Below are positions 16,437-24,668 of a DNA stretch of 37,333 nt, piece by piece. Origin of the DNA: Candidatus Thorarchaeota archaeon (lineage in GTDB: Archaea; Asgardarchaeota; Thorarchaeia; Thorarchaeales; Thorarchaeaceae). The DNA is taken from the NCBI GenBank assembly GCA_030669595.1, contig DAOVDG010000005.1:1-37333 (forward strand). The letters are read 5' to 3'. Below the pieces are notes generated by a model that worked only from the letters and a program-made list of their open reading frames with translations, was not told the origin of the DNA and searched no databases. The position numbers and the translations under genes are program-made. How positions within the stretch are numbered: position 1 is the stretch's first letter; the number at the start of each line of letters is the position of its first letter.

Positions 16437-18653
16437 TTAGGGTACAGGATAGTTGGATTGAGCGAACCCTGACGTTATAGACACAGTGTGAATTCGTTTG
16501 GTCACAAACGGCTTGAAGGGTATGCCATCGCCATGGTAAAACTTGCTGAACCATTCGACATAGTGAAGCCTTAGCGTATGCATGAAAGCCAATAGACCCT
16601 CAAGCATGCCAACAACAATCGTTCCAACAATCGCACCCACTAGTGGTAGATGAGGCGCAACAGCGTGTCCATCGTGCATGAAGAACTCGGGAATTATCAC
16701 AATTCCGAATATCGTGAATGCTGAGAACGGGATGTCAATGATTCCAGGAATCAGATTGAAGAAGACGCCGCTGAGGATGACGTGAACGGTGTTCAAAGCG
16801 AAGATCCGGGCGTAACTCACAGTGTGGCTAACCATCCCGAGGGAGTACTCCATAAACTCTACCATACCATCAACCCCCGACAACAAGGAGGCCGCGCCCA
16901 TTATGACTAGAGGAAGGAAGAGAGCGACTATGGTGAACATCATAGGAGTGATAGGCAGTGGAGTATAGATTCCGTTGTTTCCTGAGCCGAAGCCTATTCC
17001 GGCAAATGGTATCCAGAGATTTACATGGCCAGTTGAACTGAACCACTGATTGATGTTATTGTAACTCACGGAGAGAAGCAGGTTGATGAATCCGAGATAG
17101 AGCCACAGAAAGGAGAATGGCACAATAGCCCGACGGAAATCGCGGTGATGCAATCTGTTGTATAGATTCAACACGATTCCCAAGGAAATTTGAACAGCAC
17201 CGACCTCAATGGAGAGCTTGAGCATGTGAGCTTGCCGCCATGGATTAGGGTCTCCATTCTCAAGAGTGTGTGCGAAGATAGGCCAAAGTGGCTCGATTAC
17301 AGTATGCGAACCAAAGAAACTCCCAAAGAGGAATCCGCCAAGCATCGAGCAGAAGCCCATCATAATCAGGCCTGTTGCGCCTGCCTGCAGGTACCCGAGT
17401 ATGTCCCCCCATTCCTCGCCCTTCTGTTTGGCCCTCCAAGCCGCCAGCCCTATCAACAGAATCAAGAAGCCCTGGCCCACATCCGCGAAGATGAGCCCAA
17501 ATATCAGAGGAAAGGAGAAGAACAGAATCTTTGTTGGGTCCAAGTCATGCCTAGACGGGGTGCCGTAAGCCTTGACCATCTCTTCTGCAGGTTCCATTAT
17601 TTTGGGGTTGATAAGGCATGTTGGTGACTCCAGTTCCGCGAAGTCAGGTTGCTCGAAGGATATCTGTACGGTTTCATCAGTTCTCTCACGAAGAAGCGCA
17701 ATGAGGCGATCTTCTAAGCCTGCAGGGATCCAGCCCCAAACCTTCACGGATTGTGGGGTATAGACAAGGTAGTTCTTGACATTGATTCTGCTCTTCTCTA
17801 CGTCGAGGGCTTCCCAAGCTGCTGAGATCTTCATTCGCCATTCTTTCGCTATGAACGCATTGCGTTTGCGGAGCTTCTTGAGCTCCGCTTCAAGCTCACC
17901 AATCCTACGAATTGCGTGGGCAGCTATCTCCTCAGGGCGTCCCGACACATCCTCGAAGACATCCACCTCTTCGAAACCCATGGCGGAGAGTATTCTCCGA
18001 ATGGTTCCCTTGTTCTCGATTGCCACACTAACGCTGATTACTGAAACGCCCCTCTCAAGGGGACGTGACCTGAATGCGAAAGCGTTCTCGGTGATTTCTT
18101 TCAGACTCCACTTGAGCAAAGATAATCTTCCCGAAGGGAGTATTCCGGCGGTTGTGAACGTGTACTCTGTGGATCCTAGGAGACTCATGTCAAGACCAAG
18201 TGGTCTGAGTGACTCCGCAACGTTTCTTTTGCTCATATGCCGTTCAATCTCAGCCACATTAGAGGCTGCATGCTCGTCGTATTCCAGAACTTCGGTTTCG
18301 ATTGCGTTCAAGACCCTTAGGGCGAAGTCAAGTGACTTTGCGAGTGTTGAATCGTCAATCTCGATGCGTTGTCCACTCCTCTTCCTCAGGTCTATGCCGA
18401 GCAAAGCAACTACTTTAGAGAGTCTTTCAAGAGCATCAAAAACGTCTTCTTCTATTTGTGATTTTTTTACTTCAATGAACTCAGCTTGAAGCTGCACATC
18501 TATGAATTCGAACTGACTGAACTGTCCCAAAGCTAGAATGACCTGTCTCTCAAGGTCACGATGAGAAACAACCTTGGCAACTACTGTGCTTTCGGGGCGC
18601 ATATTTGACATCACCGTCAGTGAGGGTCGTAGAAGAACGACCAGTTCAGACAC
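16437..18653 (-). CDS. atpI: A/V-type ATP synthase subunit I (a subunit)
   Basis: 738 residues: a soluble, coiled-coil-rich N-terminal half (stator contact) and a C-terminal half with seven to eight membrane segments. It forms the ion half-channels against the K (c) ring. Diagnostic C-terminal blocks are FFSFPLIFGLIFADVGQGFLILL, the GGFLFGSFFG loop and SYARIFALNTVHVILSGVFF, which holds the essential arginine of the channel. The start is GTG. It stands alone on the minus strand and diverges from the H-E unit, which is unusual since this gene is normally inside the ATP synthase operon. Confidence 0.95.
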   Translation of the reverse strand: MSELVVLLRPSLTVMSNMRPESTVVAKVVSHRDLERQVILALGQFSQFEFIDVQLQAEFIEVKKSQIEEDVFDALERLSKVVALLGIDLRKRSGQRIEIDDSTLAKSLDFALRVLNAIETEVLEYDEHAASNVAEIERHMSKRNVAESLRPLGLDMSLLGSTEYTFTTAGILPSGRLSLLKWSLKEITENAFAFRSRPLERGVSVISVSVAIENKGTIRRILSAMGFEEVDVFEDVSGRPEEIAAHAIRRIGELEAELKKLRKRNAFIAKEWRMKISAAWEALDVEKSRINVKNYLVYTPQSVKVWGWIPAGLEDRLIALLRERTDETVQISFEQPDFAELESPTCLINPKIMEPAEEMVKAYGTPSRHDLDPTKILFFSFPLIFGLIFADVGQGFLILLIGLAAWRAKQKGEEWGDILGYLQAGATGLIMMGFCSMLGGFLFGSFFGSHTVIEPLWPIFAHTLENGDPNPWRQAHMLKLSIEVGAVQISLGIVLNLYNRLHHRDFRRAIVPFSFLWLYLGFINLLLSVSYNNINQWFSSTGHVNLWIPFAGIGFGSGNNGIYTPLPITPMMFTIVALFLPLVIMGAASLLSGVDGMVEFMEYSLGMVSHTVSYARIFALNTVHVILSGVFFNLIPGIIDIPFSAFTIFGIVIIPEFFMHDGHAVAPHLPLVGAIVGTIVVGMLEGLLAFMHTLRLHYVEWFSKFYHGDGIPFKPFVTKRIHTVSITSGFAQSNYPVP

Positions 18654-18681
18654 CTTGAGGCTCAGGGCTTGTCCTCCAGAA

Positions 18682-18690
18682 ATAAACGTT
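18682..18690 (-). promoter_or_regulatory. TATA-like box for ATP synthase subunit I
   Basis: Read on the minus strand this is AACGTTTAT, 29-37 bases ahead of the GTG start of subunit I. The same nine bases occur in the opposite orientation ahead of the divergent subunit H gene, so both units may use one promoter signature. Confidence 0.45.
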
Positions 18691-18785
18691 GTGACTTATG
18701 GAACCGCTTCAAAGGTAAACCACTCACTATTCACAACCATGACCACGGGAATGAACCGCATACACCATTCATACCGGCTCAGGCT

Positions 18786-18794
18786 AACGTTTAT
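18786..18794 (+). promoter_or_regulatory. TATA-like box for the H-E unit
   Basis: AACGTTTAT, identical to the inverted copy at 18682-18690, lies 53-61 bases ahead of the subunit H ATG. A transcription start near 18815-18820 would leave a leader containing GAGGAAGGA, a plausible ribosome binding site. Confidence 0.45.
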
Positions 18795-18846
18795 CTTGAA
18801 TTCCAGTCAGGGATTTCTGACATAGTGCGTCACGAGGAAGGACTGC

Positions 18847-19167
18847 ATGCCCGAAGCTCAAGACATCAATCTGATTCACAAGGCAGAAGAGACAGCGGAG
18901 GACAGAATTCGCGCCGCGGAGGACAGTGCAAGAGAAATTCGGAAACAGACTGAGATTGATATCAAGAAGATAATGAAGGACAGTGAAGCCAAGGGTAAGA
19001 AGGCGGCTGAAGCCCGACTAGACGAGAACGAGGCAAAGAGAGCTGCTAGGGAACGTAAGTACCAGAAGAAGGTTGATAGAATAATCGCTCAGATACAGGA
19101 AGCCTCAAAGGATAGAAAGCCCGCTGCAGTGCATGCGATGGTAGAGATGATACTTGGAGGGGAGTGA
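18847..19167 (+). CDS. atpH: A/V-type ATP synthase subunit H (peripheral stalk)
   Basis: 106 residues, a highly charged continuous alpha helix (AEETAEDRIRAAEDSAREIRKQTEIDIKKIM and onward), as in archaeal AhaH/AtpH, which pairs with subunit E to form the peripheral stalk. The start is supported by GAGGAAGG about seven bases upstream. Its stop is four bases before the subunit E start, matching the physical pairing. By itself the sequence only says coiled coil; the ATP synthase context decides the call. Confidence 0.88.
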   Translation: MPEAQDINLIHKAEETAEDRIRAAEDSAREIRKQTEIDIKKIMKDSEAKGKKAAEARLDENEAKRAARERKYQKKVDRIIAQIQEASKDRKPAAVHAMVEMILGGE

Positions 19168-19171
19168 GGAT

Positions 19172-19801
19172 ATGAGCGGTGTTCAATCTATCATTGAGAT
19201 GATTAACAAAAAGGTGACCGAAAAAGAAGACACCATAATTAAAGATGCAAAGAAACTGAGAGAAACAAAGCTGCTCGACGCAAGGAAGAAAGGCAATGCC
19301 AAGAAGGCTGAAATGATGGTTGAAGCTGAGATACAATCTCGAATAGATAGTGTGAAGCGAGATGCCAATGCAAGATTGGCGGCGAGGCATAAAATCCTTG
19401 AAGCCAAAGAAGCCTTGATTACTGAGGTCCTAGAACTGGCGATTGAATCTCTGACGAAAAAACACAAGACAAAGGGCTATGCCAACATGCTGGTTGGCCT
19501 CGCCATTGAAGGCGGCTCAATCCTTGCTGTTGAGGAAGTTGAGTTGATGCTGCCCAAGGGTCAAAGCCCGCAGATGTACCTCACAAAAATAAGCCGGGAG
19601 ATCACAAGGCATACAGGAATTAAGACCAGAGTTTCGCTATCAAAGGAAAAAATCAGCTCCGCTGGAGGAGTCTTGGTCAAAAGCAAAGATGGTACAAAAT
19701 GGGTAGACAATACATTCGAGGGTCGCAGAGATCGAATGATGAGCGAGATGAGGAAGCTAATTTCACATATTCTTTTTGAAAACAATAACACGTCAATCTA
19801 G
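19172..19801 (+). CDS. atpE: A/V-type ATP synthase subunit E (peripheral stalk)
   Basis: 209 residues. The N-terminal half is a charged helix (IIKDAKKLRETKLLDARKKGNAKKAEM) and the C-terminal half a small alpha/beta domain ending in GGVLVKSKDGTKWVDNTFEGRRDRM, a good match to the subunit E C-terminus (GG...D..I..DNTFE.RL). It joins subunit H in the peripheral stalk and binds the catalytic head. The ATG at 19172 has GGAGTGAGG just upstream and overrides an earlier in-frame start at 19154 inside the H gene. Confidence 0.93.
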   Translation: MSGVQSIIEMINKKVTEKEDTIIKDAKKLRETKLLDARKKGNAKKAEMMVEAEIQSRIDSVKRDANARLAARHKILEAKEALITEVLELAIESLTKKHKTKGYANMLVGLAIEGGSILAVEEVELMLPKGQSPQMYLTKISREITRHTGIKTRVSLSKEKISSAGGVLVKSKDGTKWVDNTFEGRRDRMMSEMRKLISHILFENNNTSI

Positions 19802-19854
19802 TATCCGTGAAGATGTGTGTGACTGCAAGCTGATGACGCATCTTCGGGAGCATC

Positions 19855-20256
19855 TCACCCAACCATTAATGGAATGTAACCGACCAGCATGAAGGCGATG
19901 ACGAAACCGTAGATTGCGACTGCCTCGATGAACACCACATATAGAACAGTCTTGCCGAAAAGCTCCGGCCTCTCAGTGATTGCCCCAAGAGCTGCTGCAG
20001 ATGTCGTCGCCATCCCCAGCGCCGCGCCAACCCCAGCAGTACCCATGGTAATTGCCGCAGCCAACGCAAGACCAATAATCCCCAGAGTAGGATCTGCTAT
20101 TTGCAGCAACCTGAAGTCACGGCCCGGCATGACACTCAATGCGCTGGCAGCATACATCTCCATAACAAGAAACGCAAGTACTGACAAAGATAGAACCAAG
20201 ACTAGTGCACTGGCGACTAGTAGGGCAAGACTGGTTTTCAGGGAATAGATCTTCAT
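19855..20256 (-). CDS. atpK: A/V-type ATP synthase subunit K (membrane rotor ring)
   Basis: 133 residues. After a signal-like hydrophobic segment (residues 8-35) comes the two-helix hairpin of the c/K family: the Gly/Ala-rich helix LGIIGLALAAAITMGTAGVGAALGMATTSAAALGA and the helix VLYVVFIEAVAIYGFVIAFMLV with the ion-carrying glutamate in FIEAVAIYG. A single hairpin, not the duplicated form. I do not see the Gln-containing first-helix signature of Na+-binding rings, so H+ coupling is the weak default. It follows subunit C after 19 bases on the same strand. Confidence 0.93.
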   Translation of the reverse strand: MKIYSLKTSLALLVASALVLVLSLSVLAFLVMEMYAASALSVMPGRDFRLLQIADPTLGIIGLALAAAITMGTAGVGAALGMATTSAAALGAITERPELFGKTVLYVVFIEAVAIYGFVIAFMLVGYIPLMVG

Positions 20257-20275
20257 TGTTGGCTTCCTCCAATTA

Positions 20276-21343
20276 TCACCATATAGTAATCATCCGTCTT
20301 ATGATTGAGGGAGGCTCTCCTTTCTCGAGCCCTACTGCGATAGATAGCAAGTTTCGCACCTCAAGGTACTTGAGGTTGAAGAACCCAATCACAGTACCAA
20401 GATGGAATGGGAAACCAGTAATTTGCTTTTTAATCTGTTGTGCAATGTAATCTTCCACGGCCAGCTCGATCTCTGCCAAGTCTTGGGTATTGGCATATAT
20501 CCGCCTAAGTCTAGTAGCCATCCCGGTATGTTTGGTTTTCCTGAGTTGCATCAACACTCCGCTCCAAGAACCACGTTGGCGTATCGAGTCCCCGAATGCC
20601 TGTGAGTCTTCAGTGAATCGAACCATTGAAGCATTAATTATGCGTTGATTGAGACCCAGAATCAATGCGCGCAACATCATGATAACGTTACGCAAGTCCA
20701 CACGTGCTTCAAGAAGCTGAACTATCCTCTGCTTGTCTTCACTAGAGAATTCTTCCAGTGAGGCCATAATCTTTCGCAGGTACCACTCCTCAAGGGCCAC
20801 CTCAAGCGGTGCTGCGGAATCGAACTCTTCGTATGCGGGGAGTCTAGTGAGAAGTGCGACCTTCAGATCCAGAATCGGGATTTTTTCAATGAGTTTTTCC
20901 ACATTCTCCGTTTCGAGTAACTGCGCAAATATTCTTGACTGTGCGGGGGAGGTCGGTACCACAAATCTGAGTGTCTGGCCCTTCCCAAGCCCCACATGCT
21001 TCCCGCGAATCACAGTTTTCAAGCCCTCTATCAAGAAGACCAAAGAGTATGATTCAGCGAAGCGGCGTACCTTCCCGGACAAAGACCGGGTGAGCCTATG
21101 ACTGACATCAGCGTAGTCAATGGCTAAAACCAGCGCTAGCTCCTCAGGACTCGGCAGCTCCGCCGGGGTAGCAGCGCTTATGACTGGGCCGTAACGGGTT
21201 CCCCTCAATGCTCCGATGAACTTCTTGTAGTCTTTGGAGCATAAGAGTCGTTCAAAGTCAGCAATACTGAGCGAGCGTGCCAGATGTCCTCTAATTCTCG
21301 CATTGACGAATCCGTACTCTTTCGCAGCCTTGTAGGCTTTCAT
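20276..21343 (-). CDS. atpC: A/V-type ATP synthase subunit C (rotor-stalk adaptor)
   Basis: 355 residues, the usual length for the funnel-shaped, all-helical subunit C/d that connects the central stalk to the K ring. Family-type features include the N-terminal YGFVNARIRGHLARSL, the repeated three-helix lobes, VDLRNVIMMLRALILG near residue 215 and a C-terminal IGFFNLKYLEVRNLLSIAVGLEKG (the conserved KE..N...I..G segment). It is first in a C-K unit read from a clear TATA-like box at 21401. The F, A, B and D subunits are not in the window. Confidence 0.93.
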   Translation of the reverse strand: MKAYKAAKEYGFVNARIRGHLARSLSIADFERLLCSKDYKKFIGALRGTRYGPVISAATPAELPSPEELALVLAIDYADVSHRLTRSLSGKVRRFAESYSLVFLIEGLKTVIRGKHVGLGKGQTLRFVVPTSPAQSRIFAQLLETENVEKLIEKIPILDLKVALLTRLPAYEEFDSAAPLEVALEEWYLRKIMASLEEFSSEDKQRIVQLLEARVDLRNVIMMLRALILGLNQRIINASMVRFTEDSQAFGDSIRQRGSWSGVLMQLRKTKHTGMATRLRRIYANTQDLAEIELAVEDYIAQQIKKQITGFPFHLGTVIGFFNLKYLEVRNLLSIAVGLEKGEPPSIIRRMITIW

Positions 21344-21400
21344 GATAGACCCGCTCCGCTATTAGCCCGAAGAGGATTATTTGATTTCACCCACGCGATT

Positions 21401-21409
21401 GATATAAAG
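21401..21409 (-). promoter_or_regulatory. TATA box for the atpC-K unit
   Basis: On the minus strand this reads CTTTATATC, about 60 bases ahead of the subunit C ATG at 21343. It is the best TATA-like sequence in the 187-base gap between subunit C and the next gene. Confidence 0.5.
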
Positions 21410-21539
21410 TTGATGAACAGGCTCAACGAGTTTCATTCTCTGTAATGAATGCTTGAATATGGCGCAGTAGCTGGTACCGGGATAGGAAGTAGTAGAAGGA
21501 TTCAAAACTAGAAGATAACAGTTACCAAGTGTGGCCCAT

Positions 21540-22109
21540 ATGACGGACGAGGATACAAACGGTCAGTTCGACATTGGAGGAATGTTTAGGAACTCTGCGA
21601 CTATCACTTTCGTGGTGGAGATTCTATCAGTGCTAGTGATGGTGGGTTCTGTGTCAGCCTGGTACATTGGAGGCTTCCTGGACATAATCGCTCCTGAAAT
21701 TCAGATCTTGCTGTTGATGATTGGATGTATCATCACACTTGTTGTCTTTCTGGCTGCCTTTAGCTTCTTTCTCAGATTTTCTAGGAGGCTCAGCAATGCT
21801 GTGGTTGGACCCGGTCTCGAGCAGGTTAGAATGAACGCACCAAGAGTCAAGGGAGTCATCTTCATCTATGCACTCCTTGTAATGACCATGTTCATCACAG
21901 GGGTCTACACTTGGTATCTAACTGATCTGTGGTTCCTACAACCATGGGCTGAGTCTCATACTTCCATTTCTCTTCGGATATTCGGATATGCGCTGGGAGC
22001 ATTCTTCATTTCTTTTCTAGTTCAGGTCATTGTCGCACTGATAGGACGAACCTCCACTAGATTGATAGTTGAAGTACTGGACGCTGATGACTCTGAGTTT
22101 CTGAAATAG
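21540..22109 (+). CDS. Four-helix membrane protein, unknown function
   Basis: 189 residues with four hydrophobic segments: FVVEILSVLVMVGSVSAWYIGGF, IQILLLMIGCIITLVVFLAAF, VIFIYALLVMTMFITGVYTWYL and IFGYALGAFFISFLVQVIVALIG. No family motif is recognised. The ATG at 21540 is preferred to the GTG at 21531. It ends exactly where the convergent AtpZ-like gene ends, and sits beside the ATP synthase genes, but no functional tie is visible. Confidence 0.78.
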   Translation: MTDEDTNGQFDIGGMFRNSATITFVVEILSVLVMVGSVSAWYIGGFLDIIAPEIQILLLMIGCIITLVVFLAAFSFFLRFSRRLSNAVVGPGLEQVRMNAPRVKGVIFIYALLVMTMFITGVYTWYLTDLWFLQPWAESHTSISLRIFGYALGAFFISFLVQVIVALIGRTSTRLIVEVLDADDSEFLK

Positions 22110-22433
22110 CTACTCAGTACGTTTCTCGTAATCGGGAAACTCAACGTCCTCGTCAATCTCCTCCTGTGGAGGCTGAAAAGGTCGCATTATTGGACGATCT
22201 TGTTCCAGCTTATCGTAGTATTGAATCGTAATGTAGACACCGTAGAGGCCCAGTAGCAAACCGACAATCGCTCCAATCATGGCACCTGTCATTGCACCCT
22301 GTGGTCCCCACCAAGTCTGACCTAGAAGATGTCCGATAAAAACCATGATAATGACTGAACAAGGGAGTTCGGATGCGACTGCACACCATCGCCCCGCTTC
22401 TGCGAAGGTGCCATCACTATAGCGGCCGCTCAT
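22110..22433 (-). CDS. Small two-helix membrane protein, AtpZ/AtpI-like (tentative)
   Basis: 107 residues with two hydrophobic segments separated by a short Gly-containing turn: SVIIMVFIGHLLGQTWWG and GAMTGAMIGAIVGLLLGLYGVYITI, followed by an acidic cytoplasmic tail. The pattern (first helix, GxxLG, Gly-rich second helix ending in Tyr) resembles AtpZ/AtpI accessory proteins of bacterial ATP synthases, linked to Mg2+/Ca2+ transport or ring assembly. The assignment is by eye, helped by the nearby ATP synthase genes. It could equally be an unrelated small membrane protein. Confidence 0.7.
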   Translation of the reverse strand: MSGRYSDGTFAEAGRWCAVASELPCSVIIMVFIGHLLGQTWWGPQGAMTGAMIGAIVGLLLGLYGVYITIQYYDKLEQDRPIMRPFQPPQEEIDEDVEFPDYEKRTE

Positions 22434-22539
22434 GCTTCGGAGGTAACATCAAGAACGGATATCAGTATTGGTTTATCACTTGTGCAGAATAGTTAATCCT
22501 TTTCAAAGACCGTTCCATCCAACTTGTGAGGCAACTAGA

Positions 22540-23826
22540 ATGAAAGTGACTCTGAATTACGGCGATGGAACTGTTGACTTGCAGATTCCTGAGAAGAACC
22601 TCGCTGGAACAGTCGCGCCGAAGAAAGCCAAGACTGCAGAAAATAGTCTAGAGGAACTCAACAGGGTACTTGCGAATCCATACGGACCCGCCTTGACAGA
22701 TATCGTCAAGGGCAAGAGCGTCTGTGTCTTGGTGGAGGACCATACTAGAGATGAGCCTCGTTGGGCACTCCTCAGCGCCGTTGCCCCGAAACTGAAGGAT
22801 GCACGCAGGGTCCAATACATAATCACAACCGGGTCGCATGAAGTGGAACATCCCGAGAACTTGGAGATCGTGGATATGATAAAACAAGCGTCTGCTGATG
22901 CAGGGCTTGAGAACTACAAAGTGAAGATTCACGATTGCCAAGAACCTGACATGGCTGACTTGGGGACGACAAGCAGAGGTACGCCAGTCATTGTTAACGC
23001 CGCTGCTGTAGGTCACGATGTGTACGTCCCTCTTGCTGATATGAAGGCCCATTACTTTAGTGGATACTCCAACGCTATCAAGGACTTCTTGCCAGGAGTG
23101 TGTGGTTTTGCATCAATCGAGGCCAATCATTCAATGGCACTTGACCCCAAGTCGACCTTCGGAACACATCCATATCACCCAGACCCGGCAAGGCGAACAA
23201 ACCCTCTTGCGGATGACATGAGAGAAGCGGCTGAGATGATAGCCAAGGGTGCTACGGTCTTCACTCTCTCAACCGTATCGAATGGCGATAAAGTAGTATG
23301 GGCTGGCGCCGGTCGTATGGAGCCGGTGATAGCTGATGGTATTAAGGTGCTCGATGAAACTGCAAGCTTCACTGTAACCGCCAGACCACGGATTGTGGTG
23401 TCTCCAGGAGGTTACCCGCAAGACAAGAGTCTGTATCATGCCCAGAGAGCACTTGAACTCACTAAGAATGCAGTATCAGAAGGTGGAGAGATACTGTTTC
23501 TTGCTGAGTGCAGAGATGGCGTAGCACCCAAGAGTGCAATGGAGAATTTCTACAACAGATTGACTGCTCCACTTGACACTGTGATTGAATCGATAAGCGG
23601 GAAATATCATCTCTACGAGCACAAGGCGTACAAGTTCGCTGAGCTCCTGAAAAATCTCTCAAGCATTCAGATGTTCACAGAGCTCGACAAAGAAACCGTA
23701 GAATCAGCTCACTTGGACAAGGCGGAGAATCCACAAGCTGTGATCGATGAGTGGACATCAAATGACCCAGACGTAAAGATACTTGTTTTAGACAAGGGCA
23801 ACAAGCTGGCGATTTACTCGACCTAG
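22540..23826 (+). CDS. larA: LarA-family nickel-pincer enzyme (lactate racemase-like)
   Basis: 428 residues of the LarA family, whose founding member racemises lactate with the nickel-pincer nucleotide cofactor. The active-site set is intact: H100 (TTGSHE), H171, K181 (GYSNAIKDFLPG) and H197 (EANHSM). The 10 and 16 residue spacings equal those of H174, K184 and H200 in Lactobacillus LarA. GEILFLAECRDGV in the second half is also typical. Relatives act on many 2-hydroxy acids, so the substrate is open. The ATG at 22540 (MKVTLNYGDG) has GAGG eight bases upstream; the longer frame from 22468 is rejected. No larB, larC or larE cofactor genes are in the window. Confidence 0.9.
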   Translation: MKVTLNYGDGTVDLQIPEKNLAGTVAPKKAKTAENSLEELNRVLANPYGPALTDIVKGKSVCVLVEDHTRDEPRWALLSAVAPKLKDARRVQYIITTGSHEVEHPENLEIVDMIKQASADAGLENYKVKIHDCQEPDMADLGTTSRGTPVIVNAAAVGHDVYVPLADMKAHYFSGYSNAIKDFLPGVCGFASIEANHSMALDPKSTFGTHPYHPDPARRTNPLADDMREAAEMIAKGATVFTLSTVSNGDKVVWAGAGRMEPVIADGIKVLDETASFTVTARPRIVVSPGGYPQDKSLYHAQRALELTKNAVSEGGEILFLAECRDGVAPKSAMENFYNRLTAPLDTVIESISGKYHLYEHKAYKFAELLKNLSSIQMFTELDKETVESAHLDKAENPQAVIDEWTSNDPDVKILVLDKGNKLAIYST

Positions 23827-23855
23827 GATTTCTTGGCCGTTTCTTAGTAAAGAGA

Positions 23856-23970
23856 GTTGGCCCCCCGATGCATTCAAAGCGAAGACGAACGCATCCCACC
23901 GACGACCGTTGTACGTCGGGTCAGAAACGATCATCGTTGGGAAGTCTGTGGCGTCTATTACGCCAGTCAT
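23856..23970 (-). pseudogene. Remnant of an SBBP beta-propeller repeat gene
   Basis: The minus-strand frame over these bases encodes TGVIDATDFPTM, then TYNGRRWDAFVFALNASGG. This matches the consensus of the SBBP beta-propeller repeat as I know it (TG.T.S.DFPTT...D.TYNGG..DAFV.KLN..G). Such repeats come in long arrays in secreted proteins, and here a single unit is left with no start or neighbouring repeats. It overlaps the 3' end of the membrane gene at 23921-24409 in another frame. I read it as a relic, perhaps captured as the new tail of that gene. Confidence 0.5.
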
Positions 23971-24409
23971 GTGCTAGGAAGCCAAGCAACAAAATGGACT
24001 GAAGGGGGATTGGAATGGAGTATTTTATAGTCTGAATGGTTGGGCCCCACACATGGAACATAGGAGCTACAAGTGCAGAGGTCAATTGAACCGCCAGAGC
24101 TATCATACCTAGGACCCATGCATTCTTCGTTGATGATTGTGGAAACTTGTCAAAGCGTAATGCAAGTGAGATTATCAATCCAATACTGACCCAGAGTAGT
24201 GACATCCGCCTGTAAGGTGATGCGTAGAAATCAAGAAAATAGAACTGCTGATTGGAATATTCAAGGGTACCATAGACAAAAACCCAATAAACACTCATCA
24301 CGCTTTGCCATTCATCCACGTACCACACAGGCCTCTCAATACCAACAATGGTCGTGGGAGCTAGCAAGGATAACATGACCAGATATCCAACCAAGACAGA
24401 ATCTCTCAT
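23921..24409 (-). CDS. Four-helix membrane protein
   Basis: 162 residues with four membrane segments: DSVLVGYLVMLSLLAPTTIV, MSLLWVSIGLIISLAL, AWVLGMIALAVQLTSALVAPMF and ISIPIPLQSILLLGF-like near the end. No family is recognised. The ATG at 24409 is chosen over 24460 because it immediately precedes the first helix; a TATA-like TTATATTG near 24470 on the minus strand is at a fitting distance. Its last 15 residues (HDWRNRRHRLPNDDRF) overlap the SBBP relic out of frame, so the C-terminus may be new or truncated. Confidence 0.65.
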   Translation of the reverse strand: MRDSVLVGYLVMLSLLAPTTIVGIERPVWYVDEWQSVMSVYWVFVYGTLEYSNQQFYFLDFYASPYRRMSLLWVSIGLIISLALRFDKFPQSSTKNAWVLGMIALAVQLTSALVAPMFHVWGPTIQTIKYSIPIPLQSILLLGFLAHDWRNRRHRLPNDDRF

Positions 24410-24511
24410 TCTATAACCCTCTGTATCAGATGTCTGATGAAAGCATTGTATACTTACCAATTCTTCAATATAACTATACGTAGGGAACTACCTTTGACCT
24501 ACGAGCACTAA

Positions 24512-24660
24512 GCGGACAAATCCGTTGAGCTTCTAGAAGTCCTCTCAGGCATTAGGATGCTCACAGAGCATGCGGGCAGAAAGAGTACTCTATCCGCTCA
24601 CCCCAAGACGCACGCAGTCAAGGTTCCTTCTGGCGCAAGTCAAGTCATATCCGTCGTGAC
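24512..24660 (+). pseudogene. Degraded second copy of the larA 3' end
   Basis: The plus frame reads ADKSVELLEVLSGIRMLTEHAGRKSTLSAHP. This aligns with the end of the larA product about 0.9 kb upstream (YKFAELLKNLSSIQMFTELDKETVESAHL): LL, LS, I, M, TE and SAH keep their order. There is no start, no matching upstream part and no conserved end, so it is a decayed partial duplicate. Confidence 0.45.
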
Positions 24661-24668
24661 TCTACTTG

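Noticed and set aside
17776-18489. A 237-codon plus-strand frame inside ATP synthase subunit I
   Set aside because: Antisense to well-conserved coding sequence, Ser/Leu/Arg-rich, no recognisable domain or ribosome binding site.
19809-19845. GAAGATG/CATCTTC inverted repeat between the convergent atpE and atpK ends as a terminator
   Set aside because: Seven-base stem with a 23-base loop and no T-run; too weak to call.
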